Source: Lutraria lutraria
Taxonomy: Eukaryota > Mollusca > Bivalvia > Venerida > Mactridae
Assembly: GCA_964023205.1 (NCBI GenBank)
Contig: OZ026845.1
Span: 2,862,001-2,926,000, forward strand
Direction of reading: 5' to 3'
DNA length: 64,000 nucleotides
The notes under the pieces are model-generated. The model saw only the letters and a list, made by a program, of their open reading frames with translations, ran no database searches and was not told the origin of the DNA. Positions 23,465 through 32,795 of the stretch are shown here, piece by piece (the stretch's first letter is position 1; every line of letters begins with the position of its first letter). Position numbers and translations under genes: made by a program.

Positions 23465-24333
23465 AAACTACATGTCAACCGCTCATATAACACATTGTCA
23501 TCTTCTGTAAACTTTTAACCGCTCATATAATACATACAGGGTGCTCTCTAGACTTCAAAAGTCGGGGATCAAAATGACTCTTAGCTGATGGAAATTTAAA
23601 GAGTGTAATAGTAAATTTGACTCTTTGGTTCCAATTCTCAAGAGGCAAAATGCCATTTTAAGGGTCTAAGGAGAGCCCTGACATAATCATCTTCTGTAAA
23701 TTGTCAACCGTTCACATAGCACATAGTCATCTTCTGTAAACTGTCAACCGTTCACATTACACATAGTCATCTTCTGTAAACTGTCTATCTTTCACAGAAC
23801 ACATAGTCATCTTCTGTAAACTGTCCATCGTTCATGTAACACATTGTCATCTTCTGTAAACTGTCCATCGTTCACATAACACATAGTCATCTTCTGTAAA
23901 CTGTCTATCGTTCACAGAACACGTAGTCATCTTCTGTAAACTGTCAACCGTTCATATAACACATTGTCATCTTCTGTAAACTGGCAACCGTTCACATAAC
24001 ACATAGTCATCTTCTGTAAACTGTCAACCATTCATATAACACATTGTCATCTTCTGTAAACTGTCAATCGTTCACATAACACATAGTACTTTCTTCTGTA
24101 AACTGTCAACCGTTCGCATAACACATAGTCATCTTCTGTAAACTGTCAACCGCTCATATAACATAAAGTCATCTTCTGCAAACTGTCAACCGCTCATATA
24201 ACATATAGTCATCTTCTGTAAACTGTCAACCGCTCATATAACATATAGTCATCTTCTGCAAACTGTCAACCGCTCATATAACACATAGTCATCTTCTGTA
24301 AACTGTCAACCGCTCATATAACACATAGTCATC
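23465..24333 (+). repeat. 40-bp tandem satellite, about 18 copies, interrupted
   Basis: The monomer is about 40 bp and contains gtcatcttctgtaaactgtc followed by aaccg(t/c)tca(c/t)ataacacata. About 1.8 copies precede an inserted element (23537-23680) and about 16 follow. Variants alternate (acattgtc or acatagtc; gtcaaccg, gtccatcg or gtctatcg; cttctgcaaac in the last copies), which suggests blocks of local homogenisation. One monomer near 24087 carries extra bases. There are no unique spacers, so it is not CRISPR-like. Confidence 0.97.
23537..23680. mobile_element. 144-bp CAGGG-ended fold-back element inside the satellite, TSD acata
   Basis: The left end cagggtgctctctagactt pairs with the reverse complement of the right end, cagggctctccttagaccc. 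The element splits one satellite monomer, and the five bases acata of that monomer are present on both sides (23532-23536 and 23681-23685), which defines both the insertion and a 5-bp target duplication. It has no coding capacity. Confidence 0.88.
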
Positions 24334-25018
24334 GCCTACTTCCTAGTGATTATGTTACTCTCAATTCTAATATGTTTTGGTTTAACACGTCATTTGTAAT
24401 GGACGACATTGACCGCATAGAATTATCCATAAAATCAGAAAGAGGTTGTCAAGTTCATCCCGGAATTCATATTTAGTAGTTCGCAACTTCAGAGAATTCG
24501 TATAGATATAAGTAAAAAATGCACATCCGCAAAATAATGACCGGGCAATGATTGTTAACTAAATTATACAATCATTATTACACACGGTTTAAACTGTTAT
24601 ATATTTCCGTTGCGTTTACCTAACAACTAATATGAATTGTGTTAAACAAGAATGACAGTAAGTTTGGAATTGCTCGACAAACATAGTGATTATCTAAACA
24701 AAATGATTTCCTGTGACTGTGCATTTCTGTCGTAATTACCGTCGGTTAAATTCCAGGCAAATAAAGATAATTTAAACTGACGTATATTTAACATGAGCAT
24801 TTAAGAAACAATAATGACAACTGACATCATAGAGGGCGCTTTAAGAGTCTTCAGTACATGGTAGTTCGTTGGGTTGGCATGAAAATGAGTAATACATTAT
24901 TAAAGGACATTCTTTGACGGAAGAAAACATGGCGACGACTCCACTCCAACAAATATCAGATGTGATTTTATGTTGCAAAATTTTAAATTCTTTAACATCA
25001 CAACGGCCAAGTTTATTA

Positions 25019-25255
25019 AGGACATTTTCCAGTTTTATGTACGGTGGAGAAAGATCGCAGGTCAGTGTTCACCAGGGTAGAACCACTAATCTTCCGTAAA
25101 CTAGGCGGGCAGCTCCCTAACTTATAAAACTTGTCTTGTCCCAGATAGTATTCGAACTTACAGCAATGAGGGGCCAGCAATGAGGGGCCAGTAATGAGGG
25201 ACCAGTAATGAGGGGCCAGTACTTGCTAATCGGAGACCATGACTACTCTAGTCCA
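25019..25255 (-). mobile_element. tRNA-derived SINE, family B (diverged) with short internal tandem
   Basis: Matches 57452-57636: ttttccagttttatgtacgg, ggagaaagatcgcag, gtagaaccact, attcgaacttacagcaatga and ggggccagtacttgctaatc in the same order. The segment caatgaggggccag is repeated about four times in tandem (25162-25220), a local expansion within the element. Confidence 0.6.
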
Positions 25256-26262
25256 TATTGTAACTTTTGTTGTTGTAAATAAAACACCAAAGCTCTGTGT
25301 AAATGCCAACTGTGCATAAAAAGTCGTTTACTTAGTGTCACGGCCTACTTTGACAACTCAATTGTTATTACATAAGTATACACGAGTACTTATATGTATG
25401 ACAGTTGCTGTCTCTATGAAGCAGGATAAAGCAGACTTTGAAGTAAGTACTTCCCTACCTTTTATGACCTTTTATTTACCAGTTATATCACATGAATGTC
25501 GAACATGTATTTAGTTTGTTTAAAAAAAACAATATTATAAATACGACCATGTGAAGTAAATGTATTTTATCAGTTTTGTTCGTTGGTCAATATTATTATT
25601 GAAAATTTGAATGAGATCTATGCTCTTTTAACCAGACTGACAGATATTAATATGCATGAAGTAGTCACGTTTTATTTTTTGTATTCGATATACAAATGCT
25701 CACGCCAAACTAAACAACTTGAGACTATTTTTTTCAGTCCGCACCAGTTCAGCAGAATTCTAAACATTTCAAAACATTAAAACATATGAAGTAGCTGGTT
25801 ACCCAGGTTGAGAGCTGAGAGTCTTTACCACCGTTAACGCTGGAAAGGTCGTCACATGACACTGGCTGCTGTTGTGACGAAAACCTCCATGGAGATCGAA
25901 GTATAGTTAAACATTCGTACGTACAATTTTGGAAATCATTTGGACAATTCTGCGTGTTGATTCTGCGTGTTTATCTTTAAACACCAGTCTGTAGTCTCAA
26001 ACATTCAACTTCATGATTTATCTCCCTTCATTCACGTTATCAATTTACTCATTACTAATTTGGTTTTAAGAGATCTGTCACAAACAATATTATTTTCACT
26101 CTGTATAACACACCAAGTCCAATCTTCAAATACAACATTAATTAAACAGACATATTGAGCGATTAAAAAAAACATGAATCCCAGACAGTTAAATCACTTG
26201 TTCCAATAACCGTGTCGGATAATACGGGCGGACGGGTTTTATCCTGGTCGTAACGACTACCC

Positions 26263-26333
26263 TAAACTGGTTCCCGTTGACTTGTGTGTACAAAGCCTTT
26301 GATACACTGCAACATGGAACGGGAACCAGTTTA
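26263..26333. mobile_element. 71-bp palindromic element with perfect 16-bp terminal inverted repeats
   Basis: The left arm taaactggttcccgtt (26263-26278) is an exact reverse complement of the right arm (26318-26333). The outer bases are TA on both sides, consistent with a minimal Tc1/mariner-type MITE. A diverged relative lies at 30641-30709 and a solo arm at 22287. Confidence 0.65.
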
Positions 26334-26539
26334 CGCGGTCCACTGGTTCTAAAGATGACCAATTGGAATTTGGCGTTGCTGGTAAATCGAGGTCACTTCG
26401 TTTAGGTTATGCTTGACAAAGGCTAAAATGCAATAGAAAAACGTGATAAAAATTCGAAACCTTCAACTAATTAATTGAACGTCCATGTATCAAAATAGTT
26501 TACGTTCTACACACACATTCTCTCCGATAAACGACACAA

Positions 26540-26770
26540 TGACTCGCACGTGCGCATGATCCTGTGTCTTCGCGCTCCACTGCACGGAGCGTGCAGCCCG
26601 TACTCCGAACATGGAATTACACGTGTCGTAAACGACGTGGTTACGCGTGTAAATACGAATTCGCGCACGTGCTAGTACACGTCATTGATAATTAATGACG
26701 TGTGTGTGTGACGTTATTGGCTTGTTTGAACGTTGTTCCATATATTTGTCACTCGTCACGTGATGATGGA
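26540..26770. promoter_or_regulatory. Cluster of palindromic CACGTG and other ACGTG/TGACG motifs
   Basis: In 220 bp there are four perfect 8-base E-box palindromes: gcacgtgc at 26546, acacgtgt at 26619, gcacgtgc at 26665 and tcacgtga at 26756. There are also gacgtgg (26634), acacgtcatt (26677), tgacgtg (26697) and tgacgtt (26710). The patch is CG-richer than its flanks. CACGTG is bound by bHLH and bHLH-Zip factors and TGACG by bZIP factors. This looks like a dense regulatory element, but no target gene is evident: the nearest genes are tRNA-Val and TLE. Confidence 0.4.
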
Positions 26771-27949
26771 CTGATTTTCTTCATTCATTGTTTAGTTTTG
26801 CAGCTCGTAAAGAAAACTGGAAGTATAATTGTGTACAATAAAATCAATGTGGCCTAATATGGCATAAGACTATTGCGTGTTTATGCTTGAAAACTGCATG
26901 TTTTGACTATTGCAGCTAAACAATTAAATCGTGAAATCAAAGTTTTAAAGACCACTATTGTTGCTGTCTGATATATTCGTGTACACTCCAAAAGATGACA
27001 CTGCAACATTCATTTTGCATATCTGAAAGCTATGTTGGGAGGGGATCATGAATTCCATTACACATTAGGGAGTTCTTGCTTTCACAGGTAATTGTACATG
27101 CATCTATTCCACAAAAATAATGAAATTGTCTTTTCAAAAACAGCAAAACAAATAAAAACAACGCATTATCCACAGGTCTTGGGTTCGAATCGCTTAAATG
27201 ACAAAATTTTACACGACATTTCCTTGGCAAGGTGCGCGCTTGCACATGTTTTTTATAATTCAAATGAAGTAGTCAGAAGAAGTTTTTGATAGAATGTGTA
27301 CAATTAGGGTTCAATATCAGCGTCTGTAACATCAAAGACCTAGGTCTTTGGTAACATATGTACGAAATATATCATCGGTTTAGGACCGTCTGAGTTGGGC
27401 TCATAGTAAAAACTGATGAAGGTTAAGTTTAAAACTCTGAGAAAATTATCTAATCTAATAAATTCTGAATCTCCCGAATATCCTTTCCTTTATACGATCG
27501 TAAGAAATCCACAAATTTTATCTTGTAATTTAGCAATTAGCGACACCAGAGATAAGGAACTTGCGCAATAAAATTAATAAAATGAGAGATTTCAGTATTT
27601 CTTAAGAGCGTTTAAGTACCGAGGGTGTAATTGGTCATGCTTATTCATGCGAAGCGTTTTATCCTGAGGCGTTACATTCAGCTATCATTCTTGCATGTTA
27701 ATGGTGTACGATCGCTTTTTGTGTCTACTCATGTACAAATTTCCGATCCGTACATAAATCGATAGTGTCTGGCTTCAATTGAATCGATTAAGTATAATTT
27801 GAAATGTTGTTCTACATTGGCTACCAGACTCGTTTACACTTCAGCCATTCAAGCCTTAAGATGTAAACTCATCATTGATTGGATAAAAATGTGTGAACAA
27901 TCTGTCCAATGAACAACCATCACGTGCTTCCCCGCCCTTTCTCGTTATC

Positions 27950-28001
27950 GCTGCGTTATAAAGTGGAGTTATATATTTAAATGTTGATCACGCCGTCAAC
28001 T
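27950..28001 (+). promoter_or_regulatory. Upstream element of tRNA-Val
   Basis: TATA-like stretches (gttataaag near 27956 and tatatatttaaatg near 27972) lie about 30-45 bases before the tRNA. They are preceded by a CACGTG (near 27922), a GC box (cccgccctt near 27932) and CCAAT-type motifs. tRNA genes mainly use internal A and B boxes, but upstream TATA-like sequences are common in some invertebrates. Confidence 0.35.
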
Positions 28002-28074
28002 GATTCCGTGGTGTAGTGGTTATCACATCCGCTTAACACGCGGAAGGTCCTGGGTTCAAGCCCCAGCGGAATCA
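28002..28074 (+). tRNA. tRNA-Val (anticodon AAC)
   Basis: The 73-nt cloverleaf closes fully. The seven-base acceptor stem gattccg pairs with cggaatc. The anticodon stem tccgc pairs with gcgga around the loop ttaacac, giving anticodon AAC at 28035-28037. The T stem ctggg pairs with cccag around ttcaagc. The A box lies in tggtgtagtgg and the B box is ggttcaagccc. There is no intron and the CCA end is not encoded, as usual in eukaryotes. It looks intact and functional and decodes GUU and, with inosine at position 34, GUC and GUA. Confidence 0.97.
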
Positions 28075-28077
28075 GAA

Positions 28078-28083
28078 TTTTTT
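28078..28083 (+). terminator. Pol III terminator of tRNA-Val
   Basis: Six consecutive T four bases after the tRNA 3' end, the standard RNA polymerase III stop signal. Confidence 0.85.
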
Positions 28084-28269
28084 GTTCGAAATTATTATAT
28101 ATAGCTAAAACTCTTTCATGTAAAAATGTACTGTTATATTTTCTTTATTAGATATGAACTGATTTACAAGTAGAATAATGGTTAAGTTTGCTGGTGACTG
28201 AACTGTCTAGAATTCAGTATCCGACGAAAATCGCAATGGATCGTACAAGAATGGTGTTAAGATTATCGT

Positions 28270-28499
28270 TTTGTTTTGTTTGTTTATATCGAGTTTTACC
28301 CCCCCCCCTTTCAACAGTCAGATTCATATGATTCGGACAGTGTACGAAGAACCAGTACAAGACCCAAATCCTCCGTAAGCAACTGCCTACTTTCTCACAT
28401 AAAGAGACATGGTCGGTAGCTGGGCACGAACCCTCTATCAGTGAGAGGTTACAGTGATTTTAGGTCAGCGACCTTAACCACTCGACCACGGAGGCGGGT
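28270..28499 (-). mobile_element. tRNA-derived SINE, family A, minus-strand copy
   Basis: The reverse complement begins acccgcctccgtggtcgagt and follows the 5731-5951 copy through the B box, the tctctttatgtgagaaagta block and the tttcaacagtcag block (in reverse). It ends in AAAC-type repeats near 28270. The body has an insertion/deletion and a C/G-run difference relative to the first copy. It starts about 200 bases downstream of tRNA-Val. Confidence 0.85.
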
Positions 28500-29489
28500 C
28501 TTAGATTATCGGGGTTGGACAGTGTATATGGAGTAGCTAATTAGGATACATTTTGGACTCGTTCTTGATGAAAATATACATACATTTTTTTGTAATTCGA
28601 AACCCTAAAATGTAAGGTGCAGTCAACGTGGGTATCTATAAGATTAATTTTGGAATGGATATGGATATTATAGACATTTTTTATTAACATCTTTAAGCAG
28701 TACATCGTCCGGGCGCATTGCCAGTGATTTGAAATAAGGGGGCGGGGCATCCGGTTCTTAATTAACCCTTGTGATGGAGAATTGTATCTTTTGGCTCCGT
28801 TATTATACCGGGTATTAATGATATAGAATTATATTCTGCGTTAGCATTATGGTTTGTATAGTATACCCTGTTTTCTTTCCGTCTCGTGTTAAGATACGCC
28901 TGCTGGAATTTAAAGGGACCAGGGCTGCTCCCATGTCCCTTAATTAATTATCAAATCTAGAAAGACACTCCGAACTGTAAGCCATCTATTGTTAGAATAT
29001 TGCCCATCATTTCTAAAGCAGAAGGAAATAATGTGTTTTTTTTCGCGCGGGAAGCAATGATGCCAGACCAATAATTAGTTATTGTTCGGAACCGACACAT
29101 ATTGCACTCAATAAGCTGGTATTATAATACATCAGAAACTAACGCATTGTAGTGTTTTCAATTATTGGGTCGACATTAGCAGTCCAGTCAGCGCGCATGA
29201 CATTGACTGGTGCCAGTTCTTGGACGCAAAGTGCATCTAAAAAATGTTTAAAATCCGTCGGTAGGGTACCAGCGAAGCTACAAGAAGGCTTTCCGAATGT
29301 TCGCGTGAATATATCATTCATTGTTTATTTTTCTTGTGAATGAGATAATCGTTTACACCTGCTCATCAGCAAGCCACATTTTTATACAACTCATCATACA
29401 TGATCCATTCCACACGCCAGGTGCCCGTCGGAGCAGCGCATTACCGTATTTTTTTTCACACGGGCCCTGTTTGGTATCTACTTTCGGTT

Positions 29490-29800
29490 TGTTGCGATCA
29501 TTTCTAACAATCGGAACTCTCGGCTGTCATTTCGTTGTTGTTGTTCACGGGCTACTTTCCATCATGGCTGACCCTGGGAATCCAACAATAGAAAACAACC
29601 TGTTTCTCTTTCAATGGGAACTCGGTGTCCATTTTTGTCATTCGCAAACGATAAACGCGTTTGAAAGTCTGTCATTCTGAGAATGAGTCTGTGGCAAGTG
29701 TTGAAAAAGTATAGTGACCGGAAACCGAATAACCAATATTGGTTACCCTACTACGAGGCGTATTTCACAGTTTCGGAAGTACCCGGGAAGTTACGATAGC
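29490..29800 (+). repeat. Old dispersed repeat, copy 2
   Basis: Pairs with the minus strand of 18565-18850. The open reading frame that crosses it (MADPGNPTIENN and on) is a by-product: the other copy has no equivalent start and the two frames diverge with insertions. Confidence 0.6.
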
Positions 29801-30640
29801 ATCACGGTTAAAGTGTTGATGAGTAGGCGCATAGTAGGATAAATTATGTTATAAAAGTTGGTGTTGTAGTGATGTTTGGTGTGGCCGACGGGTATTCCGT
29901 ATGTAATGTTAAGATAACCGTGGCATGTACACACATTTCACCCAAATTGTCTCTGTATTTAAATTAACCCGGACAGTTTAAAGCGTGATCTAATTAAACA
30001 AATAAATTCTTTAGTTTATCAGTGTAATGTTTAAAGACGGATAGATTATCTGGCTTATCATGTTACTGGTACAGAAAAAGAAGGGTAAATCTTACATTAA
30101 GCATATTATATCCGAGTTCAAACATACGTAGATAGTATTATGCTGTCATAGTCAATATTGACCCATTGATTCAAAAGTTGTATACCAGCGTCGTCAACAA
30201 AACTATTTCAAAGATAAAAGTAACTATTTCTGAGGTCACAGGGCAATTGACAACTTGGTGATTAGGCATGATAAACACGGCTGTTTCGGATTCACCGACC
30301 TTTACTGATTTCCCTGACGACCCTGGACATTGTACTAGGTCCGAGGAACGATACATCCCCCTTTTTCTTTTTTTTACCTCCCCTGACGTTTTCAAGAGCT
30401 TGAGAAGTAAAAGCCCCAACCTACCAACCCTTTGATGAGCATGTAACCAGAAACAAACGATTCCATTTTTAGGCCTTATTGTACGATAAAGCCCGAGAAG
30501 GCCGGGCCTGAACAGATTTATTTAAAAGACAGTTACGTACGGTAAAACAGAAAAAAAATCAATGTAAGCCAGTGTGTAGCTCATGGATGTCTAAACTGAT
30601 CTCTGGTACGTATTGTTGCACAATTTAGTCTCTATAAAGA

Positions 30641-30709
30641 GTCAACGGGGACCAGATCATTGTAGTCAGAAAGTTCCATTAGTCGTTCTATAAACTGGTT
30701 CCCGTTGAC
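30641..30709. mobile_element. Diverged AACTGGTTCCCGTT fold-back element
   Basis: The left block gtcaacggggaccag and the reverse complement of the right block ctggttcccgttgac agree at 14 of 15 positions. Same family as 26263-26333. Confidence 0.5.
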
Positions 30710-30961
30710 CCCGGATAGATACCGAATGGGTACCAATACACAATAATGGAAGAAGAAGTCCAAAGACAAAGTGATATACGTGGTTTAGTCTTCAACTCAC
30801 ATGTCTTGGCAATTATAAAGATTTTATCATGATTTGTAGTGAATCAATTACATACACAACCTGGCTGAGCCATATTCGATATTTCATATCCTAACTCCAC
30901 GCCACTACTGCCGTTATCTGAGAATAATTCAAAAGGACCATGGAAAAGTTGGCTTGGTGAA

Positions 30962-31030
30962 GTTCAAGTTCAAAACAGTATTTATTGTCGGAATAGTATA
31001 TAACGTATGGTAAAGCCATACATAAGATTT
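30962..31030 (-). mobile_element. LINE 3' end fragment with TTGAACT-type tail
   Basis: On the minus strand the segment ends with caataaatactgttttgaac and ttgaacttcacc, a short-repeat tail typical of CR1/L2-type LINE 3' ends. It contains no coding remnant, so the family is uncertain. Confidence 0.3.
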
Positions 31031-31942
31031 TGTTTTCCTCAATTTAAGTTTTGTGGAAGACAGCATCGATATTTTCTTCAATCAAATTCATAATATCGTA
31101 TAAATGGAAAGTTACATTCTGAGAATCTAACCCGCCCGTTCCAATAACACGGAGCCGCCTCTAAAATTAGAACTATTTAATTAAGTGTTTGATCATTGAA
31201 TAAGAACAAGTCAATAATTAATTGTGTGCTCTGAACTGTAAACAATTGTGCAAACAGACCTCAAGAATGTTGACATTGTGGACTAAAAACTTAATCTAAG
31301 ACTACTTCTAAACGATCGAACACCTGAAACATGTCGGCAACAAATCTTTTACTAACTTTAGAGTGAGAAAAATTGTCGCGCAATTATGTTTATATTACAA
31401 AATAATATGTCATACTAAATTACCGCGGTCGCTCGAAATTAAAAAAAGAGATAAAAAGTAGTATTATATAGTTTACAATAGTTTACAAGGCTGTCGAGAG
31501 ATAAATGTGTTGACTTTGGCTGGATTCTGACCGAGTCTTTGATTAAGCTAACACACTGGGTAAATAAACATGGCGAGAGATATAGCCGTCTAATCTCCAA
31601 TGTTTGTTAGTTTTATGGATATTGAATCAGTAGTCATGTGTCAATATTGAAATTACTTTTATCTCCTCTTTTTGATTACAGTGTGTCAAAATGTTTACAA
31701 CATCAAGTCACGTTATGAATTGTCACGGAGATAAACTAATGTTCGTAATATTTGTCAGTGTATTTATTTGAACTACGCTCGGGGTAGTGGGTCTATCTGA
31801 AAGGTGGTTTATGAAAATTTAAAATAACAAAAAAATAATTAAGTAATCTGATGGTTCGCGTATAACAGCTCTTGATTTCTTGCAAAATTTAAATAAATTT
31901 ACTTCATTTTTTCTCTTTTATTCACAGTTAGTAAATATATGT

Positions 31943-31973
<31 letters not shown>

Positions 31974-31981
31974 CAAAAATG

Positions 31982-32023
<42 letters not shown>
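31943..32023 (+). repeat. (GATA)n microsatellite, LINE tail
   Basis: Two runs of gata units are separated by a short interruption (caaaaatgta). On the minus strand this is an (ATCT)n tail directly after a 3' UTR ending cactgtaataaaat, so it is most simply the 3' tail of the LINE fragment at 32024-32610. Confidence 0.9.
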
Positions 32024-32610
32024 TTTTATTACAGTGACATGTACATACAAACATAAATAATTATCACATATTTACAACAAATAAATAAGTACTCGGCCCA
32101 CTGGACCAATATGTCACCTGGAACTTAGCATTTATATACATCTCTTGACATATAATAACGTAAATTACAATGGTATGATAGTTTTAGGAAAATACACAGA
32201 ACTGTTAAAGAGAGAATTATAAATTAATATATATGTACAAATATGCTTGGGAGGCAAGACAGTTGATCAAGAGTACCTGGCATTTCGTCTGCGATAATAT
32301 GACATTGACACATATTTTGCCGTCTTTCTTGTGTAATAAGACATTAATAAGGTTAACTTTTGATCATTTGTTTCATCACTAAATTCATCATTTGTTATAA
32401 TATCACTAAATACATCATGTCTAATATCCATATACAGGCTACAGTCCAACAAAACGTGTTTTTCATCTTCAATAGCACCAGTGTCACAGAATAAGCAAAG
32501 TCTGTTCTCAGGAGGTTCACCAACATATCGTCCTGTCTCAATCCTCAGTGGTAAAATTCCAGATCTAAACTGACACAACAATGAACGCTCATGTTTGGTT
32601 AAATTCATTT
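32024..32610 (-). pseudogene. 5'-truncated non-LTR retrotransposon, ORF2 C-terminus
   Basis: A minus-strand open frame of about 113 codons (32608-32267) contains FRSGILPLRIETGRY, then a CCHC-type knuckle C-x2-C-x9-H-x4-C (CLFC ... EKHVLLDC), then a tail rich in Y and R. This is the usual C-terminal end of a LINE ORF2 after the reverse transcriptase. The frame is followed by a 3' UTR and the (ATCT)n tail. The reverse transcriptase core and endonuclease are absent, so the copy cannot move. Its truncated 5' end lies about 190 bases upstream of the short-chain dehydrogenase start codon, inside that gene's likely promoter. Confidence 0.8.
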
Positions 32611-32795
32611 TAACATAGTATATTTCACTCCAAATCAGGAATTAATTACTTATAATCCGAAGCTAGCATTTTTTCCACGAGTCCTAAACTTAATTGATCA
32701 AAGGGAGACAAACGCTACTGTAATAAATATTATTTCCAGGGGAGTTAACTCAAATAGCGTGTCCTAGATTTTGTACTTGCACAAAGCTGGTAAAG

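Larger units (their letters stand above)
14580..28001. other. 13-kb region without a supported protein gene
   Basis: Between the TLE start and tRNA-Val I find no exon chain with good splice sites and family similarity. The region holds a diverged local duplication (17465-17900 and 18107-18550), MITE-like fold-backs, a 40-bp satellite with an inserted element, SINE fragments, one copy of an old dispersed repeat (18565-18850), and two patches of promoter-like composition (20745-21030 and 26540-26770). Short open frames here have no codon or family signal I trust. Regulatory DNA for TLE or a non-coding transcript is plausible but not shown. Confidence 0.6.

Noticed and set aside
23465..24333. 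Regular 40-bp repeats that could suggest a CRISPR array
   Set aside because: Repeats are contiguous, with no unique spacers and monomer-to-monomer drift. The genome is animal. It is a satellite.
24929..25060. Possible first exon MATTPLQQISDVILCCKILN with a good Kozak context and a CAG|gtcagt donor
   Set aside because: The 3' part and the donor lie inside a copy of SINE family B, and no downstream exon could be joined. Most likely chance.
29321..29680. Plus-strand 119-codon frame
   Set aside because: It crosses an old dispersed repeat whose other copy (18565-18850) does not keep the frame.
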